Source: Amycolatopsis sp. cg9
Lineage (GTDB): Bacteria; Actinomycetota; Actinomycetes; Mycobacteriales; Pseudonocardiaceae
DNA: 64,000 bases
Direction: 5' to 3'
NCBI RefSeq assembly: GCF_041346945.1
Contig: NZ_CP166850.1
Span: 7,424,501 to 7,488,500 of the forward strand
Position 1 is the first letter of the stretch, and each line of letters opens with the position of its first letter. A program made the position numbers and the translations under genes. The notes under the pieces are model-generated. The model made no database searches. It worked only from the letters and a program-made list of their open reading frames with translations, and had not been told where the DNA came from. Shown here one piece after another: positions 1 through 8,300 of the stretch.

Positions 1-2
1 GG

Positions 3-2417
3 GCGGACTGCCCCGAGGCCGCGCTGGCGCTGCTGGCCGAAGCCGAAACGCTCTGGCGCGGCGATCCCCTCGAGGACCTGCCCACCGCGCCGGCGTGGGA
101 CGCCGAACTCGGCCGGCTCGTCGAGAACCGGCTGGCCGCGGTCGAGGAACGGCTGGCGTTGCAGGTGTCGCTCGGCCGGCACGACCCGGCGATCGCCGAG
201 CTCACCGTGCTGCTGGCCGAGCACCCCTACCGGGAACGCCTGTGGCAGCAGTACCTGCTGGCGCTCACCGGCGCGGGCCGGCGGGCCGAAGCCCTGCAGG
301 CGTACGCGACGGCGCGGGAGCGCCTGGTCACCGAACTCGGCGTCGAACCGGGACCGGAACTGCGGACGCTGCAGGCCGCGATCCTTTCCGGGGAACCGCT
401 TCAGGCGCCTCCGGCGGATCCGCCGCCGGTGCGACAGCTCCCGGCGGACCTGCCGGACTTCACCGGCCGCGAAACCTACGTCCGGGACCTGGAGGCCGCC
501 GTGGGCCCGGCGCCGGTGGTGCTGACCGGCGCGCCGGGCACCGGCAAGACGGCGCTGGCCATGCACGTCGCCCACCGCCTCGCCGAGCGGTACCCGGACG
601 GCCAGCTGTACGTCGACCTGGCCGGCACGGGCACACCGCGCGACCCGGCCGAAGTGCTCGCCGACTTCCTGCACGCGCTGGGCGTCACCGGGAACGCCGT
701 GCCGGCCGGGCTCGGCCAGCGGGCGGCGGTGTTCCGCTCGCGGCTGGCGGGCCGGCGGATGCTGCTCGTGCTCGACGACGCCGCCACGGCCGCGCAGGTC
801 CGGCCGCTGCTGCCCGCCGACGCCGGGTGCGCCGTGCTGGCGACGACGCGCGGGCGGCTGCCGGAGCTGGCCGGCGCGAAGCACGTCGAGCTCGGCGTGT
901 TCGGCGAGCGCGAGGCCTCGGCGCTGCTGGCCGGGGTCGCGGGCGCGGACCGGGTCGTCGGCGAACCGGCCGAAGCGGCGGCGATCGTGCGCTGCTGCGG
1001 GTACCTGCCGCTGGCGATCCGGATCGCCGGGGCGCGGCTGGCCGGGCGGCAGGCGTGGAGCCTGCGGACGCTGCACGACCGGCTCGCCGACGAGTCGAGC
1101 CGGCTGAGCGAGCTACGCGTCGGCGACCTCGGCGTCCGGCCGAGCTTCGAGCTGAGCCTGCGGCAGCTGCCCGCCCGGGCGCGGACCGCGTTCTGCCGCT
1201 CGGCGGTGCTGGGCGCGCAGGACTTCCCGAGCTGGGTCGTCGACGCGGTGCTCGGGCGCGAGGACACGCACGAGGTGCTCGACGTGCTCGTCGACGCCAA
1301 CCTGGTTTCGCTCGCGGGCCGGGACGCCGGCGGGCAGCCGCGCTACCGGCTGCACGACCTGCTGCGGTGCTACGCGGCGGAACTGCTGGCGGAGGAACCG
1401 GCCGCGACGCGGCGGGAAACGCTGGCGCGCGTGCTGTCGGTGCTGCTGGCGCTGGCGAAAACGGCCGCCGCGGGCCTGCCCCCGGCGTTCGGCGCGATGA
1501 CGGGACCCGCGGTGCCCGCCGCGAGCCCGAAGCTGCCCGCCGCTCCGCTGGAGTGGTTCACGGCCGAGCGCAAGCTCCTCGCCGGCGCGGTCCAGCTCGC
1601 GGCGGACGCGGGCCTCGACGAACTGGCCTGGCAGCTGACGGCCGCGGCGGTCCCGTTCTACGACCTGCGCGGCGCGTACGACGAGTGGCGCCGCAGCCAC
1701 CTGACCGCACTGGCGGCCGTCGAGGCGGCCGGCAACCCGGCGGGCGCGGCGGTGCTGCACCGCGGCCTCGGCCAGGTCCGGCTCTACCACGACGAGTACG
1801 AGGCGGCGGTGGCCGACATGGACCGCTCGGCGACGCTGTTTCGCGAACTCGGCGACGTCCGCGGCGAAGCACTGGCGGTGGCGGGCCTCGGCACGGTCGC
1901 CCGGGTCCGCGACCACCCGCGCGAGGCGCTCGGCTGGTACCGGCGGGCCCTGTCCGGGCTGGAGCGCGCGGGCGACCGCACCGGCGTCGCCCAGATGCGC
2001 AACGCGATCGGCTCGACGTACGCGCTGCTGGGCGAATTCACCGAGGCGGACTCGTGGCTGCGGCGCGCCCGCGACCTGGCGCGGGAGATCGAGGACCCGC
2101 ACCGCGAGGCGAAGGTCCTGACGGAACTGGGCACCCTGCACCGCGACGCCGGCCGCCTGCCGGATTCGCTGGCGTGCTTGAGGTTGGCGCAGAGCATCCT
2201 GGAGGAACTCGACGACGAGCGGTGCAGCGCGTACGCGTTGCTGGGCATCGGGCAGACCCTGCTGGCGGCGGGGGAACCGGTGCAGGCCCGCGGGGTGTGC
2301 GACCGGGCGCTGCGCGTCTTCCGGGAAACCGGGAACCGGCAAGGGGAAACGACGGGGTTGGAGCTGCTGGAGCAGGCCCAGCGCCGACGCAGCCCCTCGG
2401 CCGCGACGCGCGCCTGA
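3..2417 (+). CDS. AfsR/SARP-type transcriptional regulator with NB-ARC and TPR, 5' truncated
   Basis: The gene is cut by the window edge; 804 residues are visible and the N-terminal winged helix is missing. The first visible residues belong to a BTAD domain, with the family-typical stretch LWRGDPLEDL followed by helical repeats up to about 375. An STAND/NB-ARC ATPase follows: DFTGRE lead-in near 460, Walker A GAPGTGKT at 528-551, and an LLVLDDA Walker B near 760. The C-terminal third is TPR-like. Such proteins bind direct repeats at promoters of secondary-metabolism or development genes, and the ATPase and TPR parts gate activity (family knowledge). A similar, complete paralogue lies at 47591-50305. 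It converges on the amidase gene downstream. The target genes cannot be told from this window. Confidence 0.93.
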   Translation, partial: ADCPEAALALLAEAETLWRGDPLEDLPTAPAWDAELGRLVENRLAAVEERLALQVSLGRHDPAIAELTVLLAEHPYRERLWQQYLLALTGAGRRAEALQAYATARERLVTELGVEPGPELRTLQAAILSGEPLQAPPADPPPVRQLPADLPDFTGRETYVRDLEAAVGPAPVVLTGAPGTGKTALAMHVAHRLAERYPDGQLYVDLAGTGTPRDPAEVLADFLHALGVTGNAVPAGLGQRAAVFRSRLAGRRMLLVLDDAATAAQVRPLLPADAGCAVLATTRGRLPELAGAKHVELGVFGEREASALLAGVAGADRVVGEPAEAAAIVRCCGYLPLAIRIAGARLAGRQAWSLRTLHDRLADESSRLSELRVGDLGVRPSFELSLRQLPARARTAFCRSAVLGAQDFPSWVVDAVLGREDTHEVLDVLVDANLVSLAGRDAGGQPRYRLHDLLRCYAAELLAEEPAATRRETLARVLSVLLALAKTAAAGLPPAFGAMTGPAVPAASPKLPAAPLEWFTAERKLLAGAVQLAADAGLDELAWQLTAAAVPFYDLRGAYDEWRRSHLTALAAVEAAGNPAGAAVLHRGLGQVRLYHDEYEAAVADMDRSATLFRELGDVRGEALAVAGLGTVARVRDHPREALGWYRRALSGLERAGDRTGVAQMRNAIGSTYALLGEFTEADSWLRRARDLAREIEDPHREAKVLTELGTLHRDAGRLPDSLACLRLAQSILEELDDERCSAYALLGIGQTLLAAGEPVQARGVCDRALRVFRETGNRQGETTGLELLEQAQRRRSPSAATRA

Positions 2418-2501
2418 GGCGGGAGTCGCGCGGGGCGAGGCCGGCGGTGGCGGGCCGGCCGCGGTCGCTTGCGCGGGGGCTGGCGGGAAGTACGCGGGCG
2501 G

Positions 2502-2648
2502 GTGCCGGGGCCGTTGTCGTGGTGGCCAGCGGAACTTGCGCGGTAAGGCCAGATGCGGCGGGCGCTGCGGTCGTTCGCGTGGCGGCCGGTGGGAGTTGCG
2601 TGCGGCGGCGGGTGCCGGAGTCGTTCGCGTGTCGGCCGCGGGAGTTGC
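2502..2648. repeat. Three degenerate direct repeats of about 38 bp
   Basis: Related units start at about 2502, 2562 and 2612. Each runs from a GTGCCGG or GCGCTGCGG start through a TCGTTCGCGT-like core and a GGCCG block to a GGAGTTGCG end. The spacing is uneven (60 and 50 bp) and the units differ at several positions, so this looks like an old, decaying minisatellite next to the perfect 7-bp array. Confidence 0.55.
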
Positions 2649-2674
2649 GCGGGGTGGGCGCCAGTGCTGCGCTC

Positions 2675-2758
2675 GCTGGCGGCTGGCGGCTGGCGGCTGG
2701 CGGCTGGCGGCTGGCGGCTGGCGGCTGGCGGCTGGCGGCTGGCGGCTGGCGGCTGGCG
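2675..2758. repeat. Perfect 7-bp tandem array, 12 copies
   Basis: The unit GCTGGCG is repeated 12 times without a mismatch, and the thirteenth copy breaks after two bases. It lies in non-coding DNA between two convergent genes. A perfect array of this length suggests recent slippage, so copy number is likely to vary between strains or sequencing runs. Confidence 0.95.
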
Positions 2759-2860
2759 GGAGCCGGGAGCCGGGGTCGCTCGCGAGCCGGCCGGCGTGAT
2801 CGGCGGGGCCCAGCATCCCGGTCGTGTGCCGTGGCGGTGCTGGGCGGGCTCCGCAAGCGT

Positions 2861-2890
2861 CGTGCGGCAGGTCAGGCGGCCTGCCGCACG
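2861..2890 (-). terminator. Hairpin downstream of the amidase gene
   Basis: A perfect 11-bp inverted repeat (CGTGCGGCAGG at 2861-2871, complement at 2880-2890) encloses an 8-base loop. It lies 45 bases past the stop of the minus-strand amidase gene. No T tract follows, as is common for actinomycete terminators. Confidence 0.65.
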
Positions 2891-2935
2891 CCCCCGGTGC
2901 CGGGCGCGGCCCACCCGCGCCCGGCGTGCCCGGGA

Positions 2936-3442
2936 TCAGTTGCTGTTGCCCGGCTTCCAGCCCAGGTAGTTCGCGAAGTACCCCTGGCGGGCGTGGCCGA
3001 TCGCGCCGTTGACGCTCGTCGCCCAGACGCCGCCGCTGCCGTCCGCGATGCCCACGTGGCCGTAGGCCGAGATGTTCCAGAACACGAACGCGCCGCGGGG
3101 CGGGGTGCCCGTCGTGTGGCGGGCGCCGTCCGAGGAGCGCCAGTGCTCGATCGCGCTCGCGTGGTGGGTCGTGCGGTCCCAGGCCAGGCGCACCGCCTTC
3201 TCGCAGTAGCCCTGGTAGGCGGTGCTGCCGTTGCGGCTGGAGAACCAGGAGATCGCCTGGTTGGCCGTCCGCGCCGCGGCGAGGTCGGCGGCCGAGTCGG
3301 TGAGGACGGCGCCCGGGTCGGCGATGTCGGCCGCGGTGACCTCCGAGTACACCTCCGACGGCGCGGTGGCGGCCGAAGCGACGGTGGCGCCGCCGAACAG
3401 CAGGGCGGCCGACAGCGCGGCCGCCTGGCAGATGGTTCGCAT
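2936..3442 (-). CDS. Exported CHAP/NlpC-P60-like amidase
   Basis: A 168-residue secreted protein. Residues 1-24 form a Sec signal peptide with an Ala-x-Ala type end. The mature part holds a single papain-like domain with a likely nucleophile at Cys80 (YQGYCEKAV) and a likely general base at His129 (YGHVGIADG). These are the two signature blocks of CHAP and NlpC/P60 peptidoglycan amidases and endopeptidases. The N-terminal region (25-60) is Ala/Asp-rich and probably a linker. Likely role: cutting peptide bonds in the cell wall, either the cell's own or a competitor's. It is transcribed alone, with a hairpin downstream. The exact bond cleaved is not predictable. Confidence 0.82.
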   Translation of the reverse strand: MRTICQAAALSAALLFGGATVASAATAPSEVYSEVTAADIADPGAVLTDSAADLAAARTANQAISWFSSRNGSTAYQGYCEKAVRLAWDRTTHHASAIEHWRSSDGARHTTGTPPRGAFVFWNISAYGHVGIADGSGGVWATSVNGAIGHARQGYFANYLGWKPGNSN

Positions 3443-3574
3443 GGGTGTGTCTCCCTCAGTGGGCCGGGACGGCGTGCCCCGGCGTTGGGGAGAACCCTGC
3501 GTGCGGCCGCTACACCGCCACTACACCGCCGCTCTCGAAGGTGCTGACGCTAATGAGTGCCCGCGAGAACGGAA

Positions 3575-3602
3575 TTGTCACCCGCGACCGGGGCGGTGAC
3601 AA
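3575..3602. promoter_or_regulatory. Inverted repeat between divergent exported-protein genes
   Basis: TTGTCACC at 3575-3582 is repeated inverted as GGTGACAA at 3595-3602, with a 12-base spacer. It lies in the 281-base gap between the amidase gene and the DUF6801-like gene, about 130 bases from each start. It could be an operator for either gene. Confidence 0.4.
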
Positions 3603-3723
3603 AAACCGCACGGACGCACGCAAACCGGCGTGACAAATTCATCGGCAACGGAAAAGGAGAATGGCCGGTTGGGTAGTTTCCACCTACGATCCGAAAGTCC
3701 GTTCGACGATGAAAGGATCCGAC

Positions 3724-4320
3724 ATGACGGAAACCCCCGTTCGGAAAACCGGCCGCCGATTCCTCGGAATGGGAATGGCCGCGTTGCTGGCGGGCGCGGT
3801 CGCCGTGGCGGGCGCCGGGCCGGCCGCCGCGGCCGAGAAAACGCTCACCTACAAGGGCGGGTTCCCGCTGATCGGGGACCAGCGGGTCTCGGTCGTGGTC
3901 AAGGCCGACATCCCGGCCACCGCCACCGCGGGCACGCCGGTTTCGGTGCCGTTCAGCCTCGACGTCGACGCCGGGCAGGCCGCCGGTGACGGCCTGCGGC
4001 TGGTCGGCGCCACCAAGGTCTCCGGCGCGATCAAGTCCAAGGTGAACGTCGCCATCGCCGGCCAGTCGGTGGCGATCCCGATCGAGCTGCCCATCCCCGA
4101 GACGCCCGTGCCCGCCGAAGGCTCGCTGAAGTTCACCGCGCAGGGCCAGGTCGACTTCACCGTGCCGGCCGGCACCCCGGCCGGGGAAGCCACGAGCAGC
4201 GTCGACGCGGCGGCGACCACCCACGTCGTCACCGACAGCAGCCTCGGCGAGTTCGACGTCGACCTGACGCTCGACCCGCCGGACCAGGACGCCACCCTGG
4301 GCACGACGACGGTCGGCTGA
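3724..4320 (+). CDS. Exported DUF6801-like protein
   Basis: Encodes 198 residues from the ATG at 3724, which has a GAAAGGA ribosome site 6 bases upstream; an in-frame ATG at 3709 lies within that site and is less likely. A signal peptide with a twin-Arg-like GRRFLG start and a hydrophobic core ends near AAAAE. The mature part is beta-rich with no cysteines or catalytic motif. The opening YKGGFPLIGDQ matches the start of the DUF6801 family of actinobacterial exported proteins (recognised from memory). No enzymatic function is suggested. A strong hairpin follows the stop codon. Confidence 0.75.
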   Translation: MTETPVRKTGRRFLGMGMAALLAGAVAVAGAGPAAAAEKTLTYKGGFPLIGDQRVSVVVKADIPATATAGTPVSVPFSLDVDAGQAAGDGLRLVGATKVSGAIKSKVNVAIAGQSVAIPIELPIPETPVPAEGSLKFTAQGQVDFTVPAGTPAGEATSSVDAAATTHVVTDSSLGEFDVDLTLDPPDQDATLGTTTVG

Positions 4321-4330
4321 CGCGCGCGAG

Positions 4331-4357
4331 CCCCCGCCGGAATCCGTCCGGCGGGGG
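4331..4357 (+). terminator. Intrinsic-type hairpin after the DUF6801-like gene
   Basis: A perfect 10-bp stem (CCCCCGCCGG at 4331-4340, complement at 4348-4357) with a 7-base loop starts 11 bases after the stop codon. There is no T run. Confidence 0.75.
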
Positions 4358-4518
4358 TGAGCCGCTGCCGGAATCCGGCAGCTGGGGAAATGCCGGTATC
4401 CACCGGAAACCGTTCCTCCCCAACGTGTTCCTCCCTTAGTAGGTACCGGATGCACGGGCCGGGCGCGGAGTATTCCGTGCCACCACATCGCCTCGTCACC
4501 GGCTGGAGGTTCACCTTC

Positions 4519-5106
4519 GTGAAAACCATTCCAGGAGTCCTTCGTGGACTCGCGGTCCTTTCGGCCGCCACGGCCGCGGCCGCCGTGCTGCAGGCGCCGG
4601 CCACCGCGGCCGCCGCGCGCACCGACCTCGGCATCACCATGCAGGCCCAGCAGAAGGACCAGTGGTGCTGGGACGCCAGCGGCAACACCATCGCCGACTA
4701 CTGGGGCCATTCCCTGACCCAGACCCGGTTCTGCCAGATCGCGCACAACGAGTCCGGCAGCGACTGCGCCAACAACCAGGGCTACCTGTCCGATCAGCAG
4801 CGGGTGTTCCGCTACCTCGGTTTCGCGAGCGCCGGGACGTACAACTCCAACGGCCAGGTCCTGACGTTCACCGGCATCAAGAACCAGATCGACGCCGGGC
4901 AGCCGATCGGCACCCGGATCGGCTGGCGCTCCGGCGGCGGGCACATGCACGTGCTCTACGGCTACGACAATTCCGGCGGTGCCACCCGCGTCGAATACGG
5001 CGACCCGTGGCCGAACAACAGCCGCTACAACTCGATGAACTACGACACCTACCGTTCCAACACCCAGTTCCAGTGGACCCACACCGTGTACGGAATCGAG
5101 GGATGA
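4519..5106 (+). CDS. Exported papain-like cysteine protease
   Basis: Encodes 195 residues from the GTG at 4519, which has GGAGG 9 bases upstream; a longer frame from 4357 would start inside the terminator hairpin. Residues 1-33 are a signal peptide. Cys50 in QWCWDAS follows a Gln that could form the oxyanion hole. GGGHMHVLYGY (His142/His144) and YGDPWP (Asp162) complete a papain-like triad of the C39/AvrRpt2-like group. Cys72 and Cys83 may form a disulfide. The stop codon overlaps the start of the next gene (ATGA), so the two are translationally coupled and probably act together. The substrate is unknown. Confidence 0.82.
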   Translation: MKTIPGVLRGLAVLSAATAAAAVLQAPATAAAARTDLGITMQAQQKDQWCWDASGNTIADYWGHSLTQTRFCQIAHNESGSDCANNQGYLSDQQRVFRYLGFASAGTYNSNGQVLTFTGIKNQIDAGQPIGTRIGWRSGGGHMHVLYGYDNSGGATRVEYGDPWPNNSRYNSMNYDTYRSNTQFQWTHTVYGIEG

Positions 5107-5870
5107 GCGTGCTGCGGAACGCGATGGGCGCGGCCGTGCTGGCCGGCGCCGCGATGCTCGCCACGACCGGGGCCGCGAGCGCGGCGACCGGGCCCGCCGG
5201 CACCCCGACCGCCGCGGACACCGCCGCGATCGGGCAGCTGACCGGGAGCCCGGCCACGGCGGACCGGCTGGCCTCGACGAAGTTCCCCGGCGCCCGCGCG
5301 GCGGCCGCGGCGAACACCGCGAAGGCCGACCCGCGCACCCAGGTCGCGGTGTACGAGCCGACGGCGGCGTTCGTCGCGGGCAAGTCGGACGTCCCCGCCG
5401 AGCTCGCCTACGTCGCCGTGCCGGCGCGGACCGGCGACGGCGCGGAAGCGACGGTCTGGGCCGAGCGGCAGGGCCCGGCCTGGACCGTCGTGAACGTCGC
5501 GTCCGGCGACTACGAGCAGCGCTACGCCCAGGCCGCCGCCGGGGGCTACCTCCTGCACGAGCCGCAGGTCAACGCCTGGTACGCGGTCCACGGCGACGCC
5601 GTGACGGTCCTCGACGGCTCGGTCACGGGCCTGGCGGCGGGCACGAAGCTCGCGCTGGCGGACTACCGGGCGGCGCTGCACCGGCGGTACGCCGACAAGC
5701 TGCCGGGTTCGGCCTACGACCACGACGGCGCGGGCGGCGGGTACGGCGGCCGCGAGCGCGCGGTCCCGGCCGCGGACCCGGGCGAGGTCCCGGTGCTGCC
5801 GTTCGCGCTCGGCGGTGTCCTGCTGCTGGCGGCCGGCGCGGTCGTGGTGCCGCGGCTGCGGCGCCAGTAG
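5103..5870 (+). CDS. Exported protein with C-terminal membrane anchor, coupled to the protease
   Basis: A 255-residue protein that I do not recognise. It has a signal peptide (about 1-28), an Ala-rich segment, and a middle domain (about 80-200) with alternating polar and hydrophobic strands. A Gly/Asp/Tyr linker leads to one membrane helix at the C-terminus (VLPFALGGVLLLAAGAVVV) and a short Arg tail. This is the layout of an externally displayed, membrane-anchored protein, but no LPXTG motif is present. Its start overlaps the protease stop by four bases. It could be the protease's partner, inhibitor or substrate; that is inference from coupling alone. Confidence 0.75.
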   Translation: MSVLRNAMGAAVLAGAAMLATTGAASAATGPAGTPTAADTAAIGQLTGSPATADRLASTKFPGARAAAAANTAKADPRTQVAVYEPTAAFVAGKSDVPAELAYVAVPARTGDGAEATVWAERQGPAWTVVNVASGDYEQRYAQAAAGGYLLHEPQVNAWYAVHGDAVTVLDGSVTGLAAGTKLALADYRAALHRRYADKLPGSAYDHDGAGGGYGGRERAVPAADPGEVPVLPFALGGVLLLAAGAVVVPRLRRQ

Positions 5871-5880
5871 CGGGCCCGCA

Positions 5881-5937
5881 ACGTCATGAACGAGTCGTTC
5901 ACCGCGTCCGGCGAGGTGAACGACTCGTTCATGACGT
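5881..5937. repeat. Long hairpin repeat, family copy 1
   Basis: Perfect 22-bp arms (5881-5902 and 5916-5937) around a 13-base centre. The core of the left arm is GTCATGAACGAGTCGTTCAC. It starts 10 bases after the stop of the anchored protein. Two relatives occur at 25907-25959 and 50299-50351 with the same architecture and compensating base changes in the arms. Confidence 0.9.
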
Positions 5938-5986
5938 CCGGATCGGCGGTCCTTGGCAGGTGATCATGATCGGGGCACAATGCGCC

Positions 5987-7015
5987 ATGCCCGTTCCTTC
6001 GGCCCCGCCGGAACCGGCGCGTCCGAGCGCTTCGGACCTCGCGCTGGTGGAGGCGCTGCAGCGCGACCCGCGGGCGCCCTGGACCCGGATCGCCGCCGCC
6101 GTGGGCACCGACGCCACGACGGCGGCCCGCCGCTGGGACCGGCTGCAGGCGGCCGGGCTGGCCTGGCTGACCGCGTACGTCACCGCCCCGACCACGACGG
6201 TCGGCTACGTCGACGTGGCCTGCCGCCCGGACGCGCTCGCCGCCCTCACCCAGGAGCTCTGCGGCTGGCCGCCGGTGTTCAGCGTCGAGCGCACGACCAG
6301 CCGCTTCGGGCTGTTCCTGTCCTTGGCCGCGCGCGACCTCGACGCGCTCGACGCCTTGGTCACCGGCCGGATCGGCGCGCTGCCCGGGGTGCTCGAGGTG
6401 CGGTTCGCCGTCGCCACCCGCGTCTACCGCGAGGGCAGCGGGTGGCTGGTGAACGCGCTGGCGCCGGAGCAGCGGGCGGTGCTGGACGACACCGCGGAGC
6501 AGGCCCGGCTGGTCGTCCCGCAGCAGTGGAACGACCGGGACCTGCGCGCGCTGGTGGAGTCCCTCGGCGAGGACGGGCGGCGCAGCTACGCCGAGCTGGC
6601 CCGCGACTGCCGGATGAGCGAGTCGGCGGTCCGGCGCGCGCTGGCGCGGATGGTGCGCAACCACGAACTCGACTTCCGCTGCGACCTCGCGCACGTGCCG
6701 GCGGGCTGGCCGGTGATCGCGGGCTACCGCCTCGACATCCCCGCGGCGGACCTCGACCGGGCCGGCACGGCGATCGCGCAGCTGCCGGAAACCCGCCTCT
6801 CGGCGGCGGTCGTGGGGGAGGGCAACCTGGTCGTGTCGGCCTGGCTGCGCGAACCGGCGGGCTGCACGGCCTACGAGTCGGCGCTCGCCACCGCGTCTCC
6901 CGGCTCGCGCGTGGTCGACCGCGCGATCACGCTGCGGATGCCGAAGCGGATGGGCCGGCTGCTCAGCCCGCACGGTCTCGGCGGCACCCACCAGGCCATC
7001 ATCCCGGCGCGCTGA
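5987..7015 (+). CDS. Lrp/AsnC-family regulator with two HTH-ligand units
   Basis: A 342-residue protein, about twice the usual Lrp length. Residues 15-65 form a first AsnC-type HTH (SDLALVEALQRDPRAPWTRI), followed by a partial RAM-like domain. A second HTH (about 180-230, DLRALVESLGEDGRRSYAEL) and a second ligand domain follow. Tandem Lrp proteins of this kind are common in actinomycetes. The start at 5987 was chosen over an in-frame GTG at 5960 because homologous proteins begin close to the first HTH; neither has a clear ribosome site. The alditol oxidase gene starts 46 bases downstream in the same direction and may be its target. Confidence 0.85.
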   Translation: MPVPSAPPEPARPSASDLALVEALQRDPRAPWTRIAAAVGTDATTAARRWDRLQAAGLAWLTAYVTAPTTTVGYVDVACRPDALAALTQELCGWPPVFSVERTTSRFGLFLSLAARDLDALDALVTGRIGALPGVLEVRFAVATRVYREGSGWLVNALAPEQRAVLDDTAEQARLVVPQQWNDRDLRALVESLGEDGRRSYAELARDCRMSESAVRRALARMVRNHELDFRCDLAHVPAGWPVIAGYRLDIPAADLDRAGTAIAQLPETRLSAAVVGEGNLVVSAWLREPAGCTAYESALATASPGSRVVDRAITLRMPKRMGRLLSPHGLGGTHQAIIPAR

Positions 7016-7061
7016 GCGTAGGGTCGGAAGCGGATCTCCGGACGGTGGAAGGACGCAGCGC

Positions 7062-8300
7062 GTGCAGGAGTCGAACTGGGCCGGGAACCACGCGTACGCC
7101 GCGGACGCCGTCCTGGCTCCGCGAACGGTCGACGAAGTACGGGAGGCGGTGGCCGGCGCGAGCCGCGTCAAGGCCCTCGGCAGCCGGCACTGCTTCAACG
7201 CCATCGCGGACGCCCCGGGCGGGACGCTGCTGGACCTCCGCGCGCTCGACGTCCCGGTGGCGATCGGCGACGGCACGGTGACCGTCGGCGGGTCCGCGCG
7301 CTACGGCGACTTCGCCGAGCAGCTGCACGCCGCCGGCTTCGCCCTGCCCAACCTCGCGTCCCTGCCGCACATCACGGTGGTCGGCAGCGTCGCGACCGGC
7401 ACCCACGGTTCCGGGCGGCGGCAGCCGGGGCTCGCATCGGTGGTCTCGGCGGTGGAGCTGGTGACCGCGGACGGCGGGCTGCGGACCTTCACGCGCGCCG
7501 ACCCCGAATTCCCCGGCCTGGCCGTCGGGCTCGGCGCGCTCGGGGTCGTCACCCGGCTGACGCTCGACGTGGTGCCCGCGTTCGACGTCCGGCAGGACGT
7601 CTTCGACGGCCTGCCGTGGGAAGCCGCGTACCGGCACTTCGACGAGATCGAGGACGCCGGCTACAGCGTCAGCCTCTTCACGAACTGGGTGAACGACGCG
7701 ATCGACCAGGTCTGGGTCAAGAGCCGTACCGACGCCTTCACCGAGCGGCGCGAGCTCTTCGGCGCGGTCCCCGCCGACGGCCCGCGGCACCCGGCGCACG
7801 CCGCGGGGGTCGCGGCGGGCAACTGCACGCCGCAGCAAGGGGTTCCCGGCCCGTGGCACGAGCGGCTGCCGCACTTCGCGCTCGCGTTCACCCCGAGCGT
7901 CGGGGACGAGCTGCAGTCGGAGTACTTCGTCCCGTACGAGCACGCGACGGCGGCGATCGCGGCGGTCCGCGAACTCGCCGGCCTCGTCGCGCCGGTCCTG
8001 CTGGTGTCGGAGATCCGCGCGATCGCGGGCGACGAGCTGTGGCTGAGCCCGTCCCACGGCGGTGACCGGGTCGGGCTGCACTTCACCTGGCAGCCGCGCC
8101 AGCCCGAGGTCGAAGCGGTCCTGCCGGTCCTCGAGGAGCGCCTGGCCCCGTTCGGCGCGCGGCCGCACTGGGGCAAGCTCTTCCACGACGTCCGCGGCGA
8201 GTACCCGCGGCTGCCGGATTTCCGGGAGCTGGCGGCGAGTCTCGACCCCGGCGGCAAGTTCCGGAACCCGTTCCTCGACCGGCACGTCTTCGGCGGCTAA
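7062..8300 (+). CDS. aldO: FAD-dependent alditol oxidase
   Basis: A 412-residue VAO-family flavoprotein very like Streptomyces AldO, which oxidises xylitol, sorbitol and similar polyols at C1 using oxygen and releases hydrogen peroxide. His43 in GSRHCFN matches the covalent FAD-binding His; GSVATGTHGSG is the pyrophosphate-binding loop; the C-terminal part has SEIRAIAGDELWLSP and FGARPHWGKLF, both typical of AldO. The GTG start has a GGAAGG site upstream. No signal peptide, so cytoplasmic. It follows the Lrp-type gene closely and overlaps the end of the convergent lacI-type gene by four bases. Xylitol oxidase is the close alternative name. Confidence 0.88.
   Translation: MQESNWAGNHAYAADAVLAPRTVDEVREAVAGASRVKALGSRHCFNAIADAPGGTLLDLRALDVPVAIGDGTVTVGGSARYGDFAEQLHAAGFALPNLASLPHITVVGSVATGTHGSGRRQPGLASVVSAVELVTADGGLRTFTRADPEFPGLAVGLGALGVVTRLTLDVVPAFDVRQDVFDGLPWEAAYRHFDEIEDAGYSVSLFTNWVNDAIDQVWVKSRTDAFTERRELFGAVPADGPRHPAHAAGVAAGNCTPQQGVPGPWHERLPHFALAFTPSVGDELQSEYFVPYEHATAAIAAVRELAGLVAPVLLVSEIRAIAGDELWLSPSHGGDRVGLHFTWQPRQPEVEAVLPVLEERLAPFGARPHWGKLFHDVRGEYPRLPDFRELAASLDPGGKFRNPFLDRHVFGG

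Larger units (their letters stand above)
2418..2935. other. Repeat-rich intergenic region between convergent genes
   Basis: No credible gene lies in these 518 bases. Open frames exist on both strands only because the region is GC-rich, and they translate to low-complexity Arg/Ala/Gly or AAGGWRL repeats. The region holds three degenerate 37-39 bp direct repeats, a perfect 7-bp tandem array and a perfect 11-bp hairpin close to the amidase stop codon, each listed separately. Confidence 0.7.

Noticed and set aside
2675..2758. A CRISPR-like array
   Set aside because: The 7-bp units are contiguous with no spacers, and no cas genes are nearby.
95..3547. A 1150-codon plus-strand frame with Arg/Ala/Gly-rich translation
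   Set aside because: It overlaps the AfsR-like gene in another frame, crosses the 7-bp array and runs antisense through the amidase gene. Composition shows a GC-bias shadow.
3443..3640. A possible c-di-AMP riboswitch in the leader of the cell-wall amidase gene
   Set aside because: Such riboswitches often precede actinomycete wall hydrolases, but the conserved blocks I know are not present here.
5883..5937. A short peptide gene starting at the ATG within the hairpin repeats
   Set aside because: All three copies give similar M-x-x-SFT peptides, but these are an effect of the palindrome. They lack ribosome sites and have no common stop.
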